Origin: CAVRZY01 sp963725415
GTDB lineage: Bacteria > Acidobacteriota > Terriglobia > Bryobacterales > Bryobacteraceae
Length of the DNA: 47,896 nucleotides
NCBI GenBank assembly: GCA_963725415.1
Contig: CAVRZY010000082.1
Coordinates: 1 to 47,896, forward strand
Direction: 5' to 3'
A model generated the notes under the pieces. The model saw only the letters and a list, made by a program, of their open reading frames with translations, ran no database searches and was not told where the DNA came from. The position numbers and the translations under genes are program-made. Every line of letters starts with the position of its first letter. The stretch's first letter is position 1. Positions 35,262-43,662 of this stretch are shown piece after piece.

Positions 35262-35696
35262 ATTGGATTTTTTGGCGATGCGGCGAGCGACTTCCTCTAC
35301 CGCCCGGAGAATGGCGGGGGAGGGCGGGTGGCCCGGTAGAAAATGTTGTGCCTCGATGCCGTAGATGGTGAGGGTTGGAGGCAAATGGCCCAGGGCGCGG
35401 GCAAGTTCTACGCCCTCGGCTACACCGAAGGCGTGGGTCGAGCCGCGGAAGGCATCGCGGACCACGGGCGCTTGGCGCGCGTCCCAGATAGTGATCGTGC
35501 CGGGCGGGGCGCCGGTGAGCACGGCGTCGATGAGTATGACATCCTCGGCGCCGGTCCAGGATTCGATCAAGGAGAGACCCTCGCCATTGTGCTCCCGGGC
35601 ATCAAGACCCAGACACCGGAGCCGGCGGGCAACCAGCGGACCGGCCGCATCGTCGCCGCGGTCGGCGTTGCCGACGCCGATAATCAGGACACTCAT
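35241..35696 (-). CDS. Hydrogenase maturation endopeptidase (HyaD/HybD family)
   Basis: The 151-residue protein has the family's N-terminal motif IIGVGNADRGDDAAGP, with the nickel-binding acid in GxGNxxRxDD, the middle VILIDAV acid and the His in GSTHAFGVAE. It cuts the C-terminal peptide from the large subunit after nickel insertion. The neighbouring alpha subunit ends in DPCISCATHFL plus RLEIERQEA, a suitable cleavage site after the His. Its start overlaps the large-subunit stop by four bases (ATGA), and the HypA-like gene follows. The final NSLCAFA tail comes from a short DNA repeat rather than the family. Confidence 0.9.
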   Translation of the reverse strand: MSVLIIGVGNADRGDDAAGPLVARRLRCLGLDAREHNGEGLSLIESWTGAEDVILIDAVLTGAPPGTITIWDARQAPVVRDAFRGSTHAFGVAEGVELARALGHLPPTLTIYGIEAQHFLPGHPPSPAILRAVEEVARRIAKKSNSLCAFA

Positions 35697-36997
35697 GCCT
35701 CTTGGCGCTCGATTTCAAGTCTCAGGAAATGCGTGGCGCAGGAGATGCAAGGGTCGTAGTTGCGGACCGCCTGCTCGCAGCGCCAGGTGACCTCTTCCAT
35801 GGGGCGCGTGATGAGCTGTGGTACCAGACACCAGAGGTCTTCCTCGATGCGCCTTTGGTTCTGCGAGGTGGGCGGCACGATCCGGGCGTCCAAAATGAGA
35901 CCGCGCTCGTCGATTTGGTAGCGGTGATAGAGAATGCCGCGGGGGGCCTCCGTGACGGCCTGGCCCACGCCGGCTCGCTCGAGCACTTCCACGCGCGGCG
36001 AAGCCGGCGGCTCGTACTCGGCAATGACCCGCAGCGCTTCCTGGCAGGCGAAAACCGTCTCGATCGCCCGCACCACAATGCTCCGGAAGGGGTTGCGGCA
36101 GGGCGGAACCAGCCCACACTCGCGCGCCACCTCCTGAGCCACACCCGGCAGTTTCTCGAAGTTCAGGTTGAAGCGCGCCAGCGGGCCGACCAGGTAAGAG
36201 CCTCCCTTGCGCAGTTGGGATTGGAGCGCATTCGAGTGCTTGACGTGCCGCTCCGCAAAATGCTCTTCGTAGTCGGCCACGTCAATATCCAGGCCTTTGT
36301 TCGATACCAGCCGGCCTTCGTTGAAAGGGTACTCGTCGGGATGGGAGAGGGCCACAAACTCGTAGTCCTGCTCGAAGTCCGGGAACTGGAAGCCGGCCAC
36401 CAGGCGCGCCGTGGCCACTGCCGCCTCCAGCGCCCACTTCAAGTCTTCGACCAGGCTTTGCAGTTCCTTTCTGGTCGGAACCCGGTAGAATCCGCCGACT
36501 GCGGCCGAGACGGGATGGATCTCGCGGCCACCCAGCAGCGCCACAATCTGGTTCCCGATCTTTTTCAGTCGGAGGCCCTGCTCGACCACGGCGCGATGAT
36601 CGCGCGCCATCTCGATGGCGTCCTGATAGCCCAGAAAGTCGGGAGCGTGAAGCATGTAGACGTGCAGGGTGTGGCTTTCGATCCACTCGCCGCAGTAGAA
36701 CAGACGGCGCAGCAGCCGCACCGCAGGGTCGATAGTGACGCCGAGCGCGGACTCGATGGCGTGCACGGCGCTCATCTGGTAGGCAATCGGGCAGATGCCG
36801 CAGATGCGCGCCGTAATGTCGGCCACCTCCGAGAAGTGCCGGCCGCGAAGAAAGCCTTCGAACAGCCGGGGAGGCTCGAAGATCTTCAGCTTCACATCCT
36901 CGACGCGGTCCCCCCGCAGCTTGACAAGCAGCGCCCCCTCGCCCTCCACCCGCGCCAGGTAATCCACCTTGATGCTCTTGCTCCCTGCGGCGTTCAC
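35693..36997 (-). CDS. [NiFe] hydrogenase large (alpha) subunit, group 3b-like
   Basis: It encodes 434 residues. The N-terminal nickel ligands lie in RICGICP (about residue 64), the C-terminal pair in DPCISCATHFL near the end, followed by a short peptide removed by the maturation protease. Other conserved parts are RVEGEGAL at the start and the RGILYHRY segment. Together with the separate delta, gamma and beta subunits it forms a cytosolic NAD(P)-linked bidirectional hydrogenase/sulfhydrogenase of the group 3b type. It is separated from the other subunits by the acyl-CoA synthetase gene but keeps the same direction. All four cysteine ligands are present, so activity is expected. Confidence 0.93.
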   Translation of the reverse strand: MNAAGSKSIKVDYLARVEGEGALLVKLRGDRVEDVKLKIFEPPRLFEGFLRGRHFSEVADITARICGICPIAYQMSAVHAIESALGVTIDPAVRLLRRLFYCGEWIESHTLHVYMLHAPDFLGYQDAIEMARDHRAVVEQGLRLKKIGNQIVALLGGREIHPVSAAVGGFYRVPTRKELQSLVEDLKWALEAAVATARLVAGFQFPDFEQDYEFVALSHPDEYPFNEGRLVSNKGLDIDVADYEEHFAERHVKHSNALQSQLRKGGSYLVGPLARFNLNFEKLPGVAQEVARECGLVPPCRNPFRSIVVRAIETVFACQEALRVIAEYEPPASPRVEVLERAGVGQAVTEAPRGILYHRYQIDERGLILDARIVPPTSQNQRRIEEDLWCLVPQLITRPMEEVTWRCEQAVRNYDPCISCATHFLRLEIERQEA

Positions 36998-37006
36998 GGT
37001 TTTCCT

Positions 37007-37045
37007 CTGCGTTGCCTCTCGGTCCTTTGCGTCTCTGCGGTGAAC
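37007..37045. repeat. Short repeat related to CGCAGAGACGCAAAGG
   Basis: Reading the minus strand, CGCAGAGACGCAAAGG and a second degenerate copy lie between the acyl-CoA synthetase/GNAT gene and the large-subunit start. The same kind of word is seen at 19277-19312 and 35222-35261. Confidence 0.5.
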
Positions 37046-37057
37046 ACAACGCCCCGC

Positions 37058-39815
37058 CTATAACGTCAGCTCGGCTTTCACCACCGGATCGTCGATCGAG
37101 CGGCTCAGCTTGAAGCCGAGGTTCTCACACACGCGCTGCATCAGGAAATTGTCGGGAAGAATATCGGCCGTGATGCGGCTGAGTTTTTGGTCCCGCCCCA
37201 CTTGAATCAGCCGGCTTAAAAGCTCGGTGCCCAGCCCGCGGCCCTGGTACTCATCGGTGATCAGGATCGCGAACTCGGCGTCGTTGGTGCCGTGGGTCTT
37301 CTTCAAACGCCCGACGGCCAGAATCTCGGGTTCCCCGTTATCGGGGTGTTTCTGCTCGGCCACCAGCGCCATCTCGCGGTCGTAGTCGATGAAGCAGATG
37401 CGGGTGAGGCGTTCGTGGGCCACGCGCTGGCTGAGCTTGAGGCTATGCAGATAGCGCAGGTAGACGGTGCGTTCGGAGAGCGTCTCGTGGAACTTGACCA
37501 GCAGCGGCTCGTCCTCCGGCCGGATCGGGCGGATGGTGACTGGACGCGCCGTCCTTCATCGTCCACGGCCCGACGTACCGGGTGGGGTAAGGGCGGATGG
37601 CCAGCTTGGGCAGATCCTCCCGCTTGAAATCCTCGGGCCGTGCACGACCACGCGCGCGTCCAGGGCGATCAGGCGCTCCGGCGAGGCCAGCAGCGGGTTG
37701 ATGTCGATCTCCTTGATCCAGCGCTGCTCGACCACCAGCTGGCTGAAGCGGACCAGCAAGTTGCTCAAGCGCGGCCAGGTCCACCGGCTTGCGGCCGCGC
37801 ACGCCCTTCAGCGCGGTGTAGATCTTGGTCTGCTCCATCATGCGCCGGGCCAGGGTGGTGTTCAGCGGCGGCAGCGCCAGCGCGCGGTCCTTGAACACCT
37901 CGACCAGCTGGCCGCCCATGCCGAACAGCAGCACCGGCCCGAACTGCGGGTCGATGCTGCTGCCCAGGATCAGCTCGTAGCCGTCGAGCTTGATCATGGG
38001 CTGCACGGTCACGCCCTGGAAGTGCTCCGGCGCCGGCTTTCTCGCGCACCGAGGATTCAGATGGCTTCGTAGGCCGCGCGCACGGCGTCGGCATCCTGCA
38101 GGTTCAACTGCACGCCGCCCACGTCGGTCTTGTGGGTGATGGTCTCGGAGAACAGCTTGAGCACGACCGGGTAGCCGATCTCTCCGGCCAGCCGCACGGC
38201 CTCGTCTTCGTTGCGGGCGATGCGGGTCTCCACCGTGGGGATGCCGTAGGCCGCCAGCAGTTGCTTGGATTCGAACTCGGTGAGGATGGTGCGGCCGGCC
38301 TGGCGCGCCGCCTGGACGATGCATCTCGGCCGCGGGCGCGATCGGCCTCGGCCTGCTCGCTGCTGGCGAGGCATCGGCGTCTCGTAGAGGCCGCGCAGGT
38401 TGTAGGTGTACCGCCACATGTAGATGAACGCGCGCGCGGCCGTGTCCGGATAGGGGAAGGTGGGGATGCCGGCGCGGTTGAGGATCTCCTCGCCGGCCGC
38501 CACATCGGCGCCGCCCATCCAGCTGGCCAGCACCGGCTTGCCTTCGATGCTGGGCGTAGGGCTTGCAGCTGCTCGGCGGTCTTGGTCGGATCGGTCATGG
38601 CCTGCGGCGTGAGGATGACCAGCAGGCCGTCGCTGTTGGGATCCTTGGCGGCGATTTCCAGCGCCTTGGCGTAGCGCTCCGGGGCCGGCGTCGCCCAGGA
38701 TGTCGATGGGGTTGTTGTGGCTCCAGGCCGCCGGCAGGACCTTGTTGAGCGCCTCCATGGTCTCCGTGGACAGCTCCGCCAGCTCGCCGCCGCTGGTGAT
38801 CAGGGCATCGGTGGCCAGCACGCCGGGGCCGCCGGCGTTGGTCACGATGGTCAGGCGCGGGCCCTCGGGCCGCGGCTGCTTGGCGAGCACCTCGGCCATG
38901 TAGAACAGGTCGGAGATGTTGTTGACGCGCAGCACGCCGCTGCGGCGGAAGGCCGCTTCCAGCACCTCGTCGCTGCCGGTCAGCGAGCCGGTGTGCGAGG
39001 CGGCCGCTTTGGCCGCGGCCTCGGTGCGTCCCGGCTTGATCACGATGATCGGCTTGGTCAGCGCCACTTCGCGGGCCGCGGAGAGGAACGGCGCGCGCGT
39101 CGCCGATGGTCTCCATGTAGATGCACGATGCTGTGGGTGCGCGGGTCGTTGCCCAGGTAGTCGATCAGGTCGCCCCAGCCCACGTCGCAGCATCGAGCCG
39201 ATGGAGACGAAGGCGCTGAAGCCCACCTGCTCGCGAAGGCTCCAGTCCAGCACCGCCGTGCACAGCGCGCCGCTCTGGCTGATGAAGCCCACGTTGCCGG
39301 GCCGGGCCATGGCGCGGGCGAAGGTGGCGTTCAGGCCGGTCAGCGGGCTCATCACGCCCAGGCAGTTCGGACCGATGATGCGCATGTTGCCGCGCCGCGC
39401 CTCTTCGATCACCTTGTTGTTCCAGCTCCGCTCCCTGCGGACCCAGTTCCTTGAATCCGGCCGAGATCACGATGGCTGCCGGCACGCCCGCATCCACGCA
39501 CTCGCGGATGATTCCGGGCACCGTTTGGGCGGGCGTGGTCACCACCGCCAGATCCACTTTTTCCGGGACCGAGCCGATGTTGGGATAAGCTTTGATTCCC
39601 AGCACGCTGGCCCGCTTGGGATTAACCGGGAACACCGTTCCTCCAAAGGGACTGCTGATCAGGTTCCACAGTACGGTGCGCCCCACGCTGCCAGGGTTCT
39701 CCGTGGCCCCGATCAGGGCCACCGTCTCCGGTTCAAAGAACACGTCCAGGGGATGCTGTCTGGGCCGTATGATGTCCTGAGCGGAATCACCGCCCGGCTG
39801 CTTTAATTTCTTCAT
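37058..39815 (-). CDS. ADP-forming acyl-CoA synthetase fused to GNAT acetyltransferase (Pat-like), about twelve frameshifts
   Basis: The reconstructed protein has about 915 residues. The N-terminal CoA-binding domain has VALIGATENPGSVG, FPVNPKRA and VISAGFKELG. The succinyl-CoA-synthetase-like flavodoxin domain follows (GPNCLGVMSP, ISQSGAL, KPGRTEAA, GGPGVL), then the ATP-grasp domain (TEFESKQLLAAYGIP, GYPVVLKL, EIDINPLLA) and a C-terminal GNAT domain (GRGLGTELLSRLI). This order matches Pat/YfiQ-type lysine acetyltransferases, which silence acetyl-CoA synthetase. Start ATG 39815 follows GAGGAAAC. The frame breaks near 39417, 39188, 39128, 39098, 38687, 38553, 38370 (two), 38060, 38030, 37763, 37636 and 37544, but the two ends are clean. 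I infer local sequencing error. Confidence 0.82.
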
Positions 39816-39857
39816 GGAAGTTTCCTCGTTGATGTGAACCCACTTGACGGTACAAGT

Positions 39858-39952
39858 GTGGCGCAGACACTCGTGTCTGCAGCGTCGAGACTCGTCTCGA
39901 CGCGCAGGAGCCGGCACGAGTGCCGGCTCGGCAGGCTGAGAGCCTGCGCCAC
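39858..39952. repeat. Multi-hairpin repeat bounded by GTGGCGCAG/CTGCGCCAC
   Basis: Four perfect small hairpins stand side by side: 39863-39880 (GCAGACAC, loop TC), 39882-39903 (GCGTCGAGAC, loop TC), 39908-39929 (GAGCCGGCAC, loop GA) and 39931-39947 (GCAGGCT, loop GAG). The outer ends GTGGCGCAG and CTGCGCCAC are also inverted repeats, so the whole could fold into a cloverleaf-like structure. It lies between the delta subunit gene and the acyl-CoA synthetase gene. Confidence 0.85.
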
Positions 39953-39977
39953 CCGCTCAGGGAAAACAGCGCTGTTC

Positions 39978-40760
39978 TCATGCTCGTTCGGCCTCCTCGC
40001 TGGCCTGCCGGAACTGCCAGGCCCAGGCGCTGAAGCTGCGAAAGGCGCGCGCGATCTGCTGATCGGATTGCCCCAGGATGCGGAACTGGGTCGCCAGTGA
40101 GCCGGTGTTGGGGCTCTCCATGGGCCCGAAACAGCCGTAGCAGCCGCGCCCGAAAGCGGGGCACAGCGCTCCACAACCAGCCTGCGTCACCGGTCCCATG
40201 CAGGGGATCCCGCTCGCCACTGCCAGGCACACGCTGGAGCGGTGCTTGCACTCCAGGCAAACGCTGTAGGTGGGGATGTTCGGCGCGCGGCCGGCCAAAT
40301 ACGCCGCGAGCACCTCGACAAGCTGCATCTTGTTGATGGGGCATCCTCGCAGCTCCAGGTCTACCGGCACATGCTCGGCGATGGGAGTGGACATCTTCAG
40401 CGTGGCGATGAAATCCGGGTTGGCGTAGACCACGCGCACGAACTCGCTCACGTCCTTCCAGTTCCGCAGCGCCTGGATGCCGCCGGAAGTCGCGCACACC
40501 CCGATGGTCACCAGGATGCGGCACTGCCGCCGGATCTTCTGGATGCGCTCGGCGTCGTGATGAGTGGTGATCGATCCCTCAACCAGCCCGATATCGTATG
40601 GCCCTTTGAGCATGCTGCGGGAGGCCTCCGGAAAGTAGGCGATCTCCACCGCGCCCGCCACCTCCAGCAGCTCGTCTTCGGCGTCCAGCAGGCTCAACTG
40701 GCAACCGTCGCAGGAGGCGAACTTGAACACCGCGATTCGGGGCTTGGTCTCAGAGCTCAT
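39978..40760 (-). CDS. [NiFe] hydrogenase small (delta) subunit, group 3b-like
   Basis: The 260-residue protein carries the cysteines for three Fe-S clusters: CDGCQ near residue 17, TIGVCATSGG, RGCPINK and then a Cys-rich run CLECKHRSSVC…C…CGALCPAFGRGCYGCFGP. It lacks the Tat signal peptide of membrane-bound uptake enzymes, as expected for a cytosolic group 3 enzyme. It passes electrons from the alpha subunit to the gamma/beta module. Its start overlaps the end of the gamma gene by 11 bases. Confidence 0.93.
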   Translation of the reverse strand: MSSETKPRIAVFKFASCDGCQLSLLDAEDELLEVAGAVEIAYFPEASRSMLKGPYDIGLVEGSITTHHDAERIQKIRRQCRILVTIGVCATSGGIQALRNWKDVSEFVRVVYANPDFIATLKMSTPIAEHVPVDLELRGCPINKMQLVEVLAAYLAGRAPNIPTYSVCLECKHRSSVCLAVASGIPCMGPVTQAGCGALCPAFGRGCYGCFGPMESPNTGSLATQFRILGQSDQQIARAFRSFSAWAWQFRQASEEAERA

Positions 40761-41586
40761 GGCGATCCAGCCAGGGCCTCATCTCCTCGTAGGAGAATAT
40801 CGGGCCATCCTTGCACACAAAATAGGGGCCCATCTGGCAGTGGCCGCAGAAGCCCACCGCGCATTTCATGTTGCGTTCCATGGACAGGTAGATCTGGGAT
40901 TCCGGCAGGCCGCGGGCTCCCAGTTGGCGGGTCACATAGCGCATCATGATCTCGGGTCCGCAAATGAAAGCCACGGTCTGCGCGGAGTGCAGCCGCAGGT
41001 ACCGGAACAGGGTGGTCACCACGCCCACCTGCCCGCGCCAGCTCGTGCCCCCATAATCCACCGTGGTGAGGATCTGGGTGTCGGGCAGGCGCGCCCACTG
41101 GGCCAGTTGCTTGCGATAGAGCAAGTCTTTGGGGCTCCTGGCGCCGTAGAGCACCATCAGCCGAACGTAGTCCTCACGATGCCGCAGGACGTGGTAGATG
41201 ACCGAGCGCAGCGGGGCCAAGCCGATTCCCCCAGCCACGATCAGAACATCCTTGCCCCGCGCCGCCTCCAGCGGCCAGGGCCGGCCAAAAGGACTCCGCA
41301 CGCGAAGCGTTTGGCCGGGCTGGCGGCTGACCAGCGCCTGGGTGGCCCGGCCCACCGAGCGCACGGTGTAGGTCAGCCGATCGGCCTCCTGCGGGTCGCC
41401 GCTGATCGAGATCGGCAGCTCGCTCACCCCAAACACGTACAACATGCTGAACTGGCCAGGAGCGAAGGGCTCCAGCGTCTGGCCGTCGGCCGGCTCCAGG
41501 CTCAGCGTGAAGGTGTCGTGCGTCTCCTTGTCCACCTTGGTCACGCGCGCCAGCGCGGAGCGCCACTTCGCGGCCGCTGGGCTCAT
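40750..41586 (-). CDS. Hydrogenase gamma subunit, FAD/NAD(P)-binding with 2Fe-2S cluster
   Basis: It encodes 278 residues. A ferredoxin-NADP reductase-type FAD domain (PGQFSMLYVFGVSELPISIS) comes first. An NAD(P)-binding domain follows (VAGGIGLAPLRSVIY, VLYGARSPKDLLY, FICGPEIMM). The C-terminal 2Fe-2S motif is CAVGFCGHCQMGPYFVCKDGP. It exchanges electrons between the hydrogenase core and NAD(P)H. Start overlaps the stop of the cNMP-binding gene by four bases. Confidence 0.93.
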   Translation of the reverse strand: MSPAAAKWRSALARVTKVDKETHDTFTLSLEPADGQTLEPFAPGQFSMLYVFGVSELPISISGDPQEADRLTYTVRSVGRATQALVSRQPGQTLRVRSPFGRPWPLEAARGKDVLIVAGGIGLAPLRSVIYHVLRHREDYVRLMVLYGARSPKDLLYRKQLAQWARLPDTQILTTVDYGGTSWRGQVGVVTTLFRYLRLHSAQTVAFICGPEIMMRYVTRQLGARGLPESQIYLSMERNMKCAVGFCGHCQMGPYFVCKDGPIFSYEEMRPWLDRHEL

Positions 41587-42059
41587 ATCAGCTTGACTCC
41601 GCGCGGCGCGTAGATATCCAGCAACTGAAGCCGGGTGGCATGGAGCCGTTGCGCCACTATCCGCACAAGCTGGAGCATGAGCAGGTAGCCGAAGCCGTGG
41701 TCCTGTTCGCAGGTCTGCCGCAACCGGGCCCCGTCGAACGCCAAAGCCCGCACCGGCTCCAGTGTGCGCGCCTGGAAGTGCTTAGCATCCCCCATCAGCA
41801 GCGAGGACCACCCCAGCTCTTCGCCCGGACCGACGGTGTGCACTCGCAGGATGCGCCCCGGCGCCGAGACCTCCAGGGCGATTCTCCCCGACAGAATCAG
41901 GTAGAACAGACCGCATTCGTCCCCTTCCCGGAAGATCATCTGGTCCCGGCCGAACTGGACCTCGTGGGCCATCTCCGCCATTTTCTGGATGTGCGGCGGC
42001 TTGAATCCCTCCAGAAACGGGTGTTCCCGGAGCAGGTCAATCAACGCTTTGGTTTCCAT
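41583..42059 (-). CDS. Cyclic-nucleotide-binding domain protein of the hydrogenase operon
   Basis: From ATG 42059 (METKALIDLL) it has 158 residues. A CRP-type cNMP-binding beta-roll covers residues ~10-130 (GRDQMIFREGDECGLFYLILSGRIAL, GPGEELGWSSLL), followed by a C-terminal helix. No helix-turn-helix DNA-binding domain follows, so it is not a normal CRP/FNR regulator. Genes of this type are commonly embedded in bacterial group 3b hydrogenase operons; they may sense or tune the enzyme. A longer frame begins at 42155, but that region overlaps a repeat and lacks similarity. Confidence 0.85.
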   Translation of the reverse strand: METKALIDLLREHPFLEGFKPPHIQKMAEMAHEVQFGRDQMIFREGDECGLFYLILSGRIALEVSAPGRILRVHTVGPGEELGWSSLLMGDAKHFQARTLEPVRALAFDGARLRQTCEQDHGFGYLLMLQLVRIVAQRLHATRLQLLDIYAPRGVKLI

Positions 42060-42154
42060 TCGATCCCTCTCCCTGCCCGCTGTGCTGCTAAAGCCCCATT
42101 TCTCTGCGGCCCGAGAAGATTCCGCGTGTTGGCCACTTTCGATGTCGCCGGCCA

Positions 42155-42246
42155 ATTGACGATTGGCTCATTGACGATTGACGATTCCAGTGTCCCGCGG
42201 CGCCCGACACAGCAATCGTCAATCGTCAATCCCACAATCATCAATC
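42155..42246. repeat. GACGATT-repeat palindrome
   Basis: Arms 42155-42186 (ATTGACGATTGGCTC… with repeated TTGACGATTGACGATT) and 42214-42246 are imperfect inverted repeats around a short inner hairpin (GTGTC…GACAC). The right arm contains the stop codon of the hydrogenase beta subunit gene. Such TTGACGATT words look like a dispersed REP family, different from the GGGGACAGGC elements. Confidence 0.75.
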
Positions 42247-43452
42247 TTCCCCGGCAGGGCCGCTCTGCCCGCAGGCGCCGCTCGCTGGGTTGTTTGGTTG
42301 CGGCAATGCCGCGCTGTGCGACCTATGATTGCCGCGGATCGCCTCGACTTCTTCGGTAATGTCAATCCTGGCCGGGCACCAGGTAATGCAGCGCCCGCAG
42401 CCCACGCACCCGAAGGCGCCGAACTGGTCCACCCAGGACGCCAGCTTGTGCGTCAGCCATTGCCGGTACCGGGACTTGACCGACATCCGCACGCTGCCCC
42501 CATGAATGTAGGAGAAGCTTTCCGTAAAGCAGGAATCCCACTTCCGGCGGCGCTCGGCATGCTGCCCTCTCACATCGGTGACATCCTCGACGGTGGTGCA
42601 GAAACAGGTGGGGCAGACCATGGTACAGTTGGCGCAGCTCAGGCAGCGGGCTGCCACCTGGTCCCACTCGGGGTGCTCGAAGTTGCCGTAGAGCAGCCGG
42701 CGCAGCTCGGTCGTATCCAATCGCCGCACCATCTGCGCGGCAGTGGCCTCCACGGCTGCCTGGGCCTGCTGGAGTTCTTCGGGGAGCGGGTCGCGGTGCT
42801 CGAGTTCCGCCAGAATCTCGGCCCCAGCGCTGCTGCCCACCTCGGCCACCAGGACGTGCTGCTGGGCCGACGATAATTCCGTGAGGGCCAGGTCGAAGCC
42901 GCCCTCAACCTTTGGCCCGGTTTGCATGGAAGAGCAAAAGCAGGTGGCCGAGGCCCCGGTGCAGTTGACCGCCACAATGAAGACCCCCTCCCGCCTGCCC
43001 TGGTACACCTTATCCACGTACCGGTCAGCCAGCAGCACGCGGTCTAGGATGCGGATGGCCGCCAACTCGCAAGCCCGCACGCCGAGGAAGGCTTGCTTGA
43101 GTGGCGCGGTCGGCTGGTCGGAGGCGCGGAAGGAGTCGCCCTGCCGCTCGAACGTGCACAGCCGCACTTCCGGCGGGTAAAGATACCGTTTCCAGCTTTG
43201 CGGCCCCAGTGCATAGCCGAACAGCTTGGCGTCGTCCCGCTTCTTTAGACGATACTGGCCTGCCTGCTGTTCGTCGCTCCAGCCGATGGGCAGGTCTTCC
43301 AGCTTTTCCAGGGTGTCGTAGATAACAGCCCCGTCGCGCAAGGTGGGGCCCAGCACCTGGTAACCCCGGCGCTGGAGGGTGGGGATCAATTGAGCCAGGG
43401 CGGGTAGCTCCAGCACAGCGAGCGTGCCAATCGCAGGTTGACTCATTTCCAT
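42241..43452 (-). CDS. Hydrogenase beta subunit with two 4Fe-4S clusters
   Basis: The 403-residue protein has a long N-terminal region with ACELAAIRILDRV and GASATCFCSSM. Two ferredoxin-like cluster motifs follow, CLSCANCTMVCPTCFC and CVGCGRCITWCPA, in the last third. It matches the beta (HydB/SH-beta) subunit of group 3b hydrogenases that links the flavin subunit to electron flow. The start may be Met1 (43452) or Met3 (43446). The last ~30 residues (NHRSHSAALPQPNNPAS…) are low-complexity and end within a repeat. It is the first gene of the operon. Confidence 0.9.
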   Translation of the reverse strand: MEMSQPAIGTLAVLELPALAQLIPTLQRRGYQVLGPTLRDGAVIYDTLEKLEDLPIGWSDEQQAGQYRLKKRDDAKLFGYALGPQSWKRYLYPPEVRLCTFERQGDSFRASDQPTAPLKQAFLGVRACELAAIRILDRVLLADRYVDKVYQGRREGVFIVAVNCTGASATCFCSSMQTGPKVEGGFDLALTELSSAQQHVLVAEVGSSAGAEILAELEHRDPLPEELQQAQAAVEATAAQMVRRLDTTELRRLLYGNFEHPEWDQVAARCLSCANCTMVCPTCFCTTVEDVTDVRGQHAERRRKWDSCFTESFSYIHGGSVRMSVKSRYRQWLTHKLASWVDQFGAFGCVGCGRCITWCPARIDITEEVEAIRGNHRSHSAALPQPNNPASGACGQSGPAGED

Positions 43453-43543
43453 CCAGGTCCCCTGGATCTCAGTGAAGGCAAATCCCCAGAATTCTCAGGA
43501 CTTTCTGGTTGCGCCCCACTCAACTACACTATACTCCCGAGTA

Positions 43544-43557
43544 TTGACTCCGATCAG
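43544..43557. promoter_or_regulatory. Possible FNR/CRP-type site upstream of the hydrogenase operon
   Basis: TTGAC-TCCG-ATCAG matches the FNR consensus TTGAT-N4-ATCAA at 8 of 10 positions. A minus-strand TATAGT hexamer at 43526-43531 could be the -10 box, which would place the site over the -35 region. Both are weak. The rest of 43453-43662 shows nothing else. Confidence 0.3.
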
Positions 43558-43662
43558 GTGCATGCCGTTTGCCAAACTGAATACACTGAAAATAAAGGAG
43601 TTAATCACCATAATGGGACGCGCCCCTGGGTGATATGGCACTGCCCGCGGGCAAGTTGCGCC

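Noticed and set aside
35702..37063. Long plus-strand open frame of 453 codons
   Set aside because: It is the complement of the hydrogenase large subunit, whose nickel-binding motifs are clear on the minus strand.
39858..39952. CRISPR array or tRNA
   Set aside because: The four hairpins differ in sequence, there are no equal spacers, and no anticodon-arm or acceptor consensus is present.
43544..43557. Regulation of the operon by its own cNMP-binding protein
   Set aside because: That protein ends after the beta-roll and one helix; it has no DNA-binding domain, so it cannot bind the site itself.
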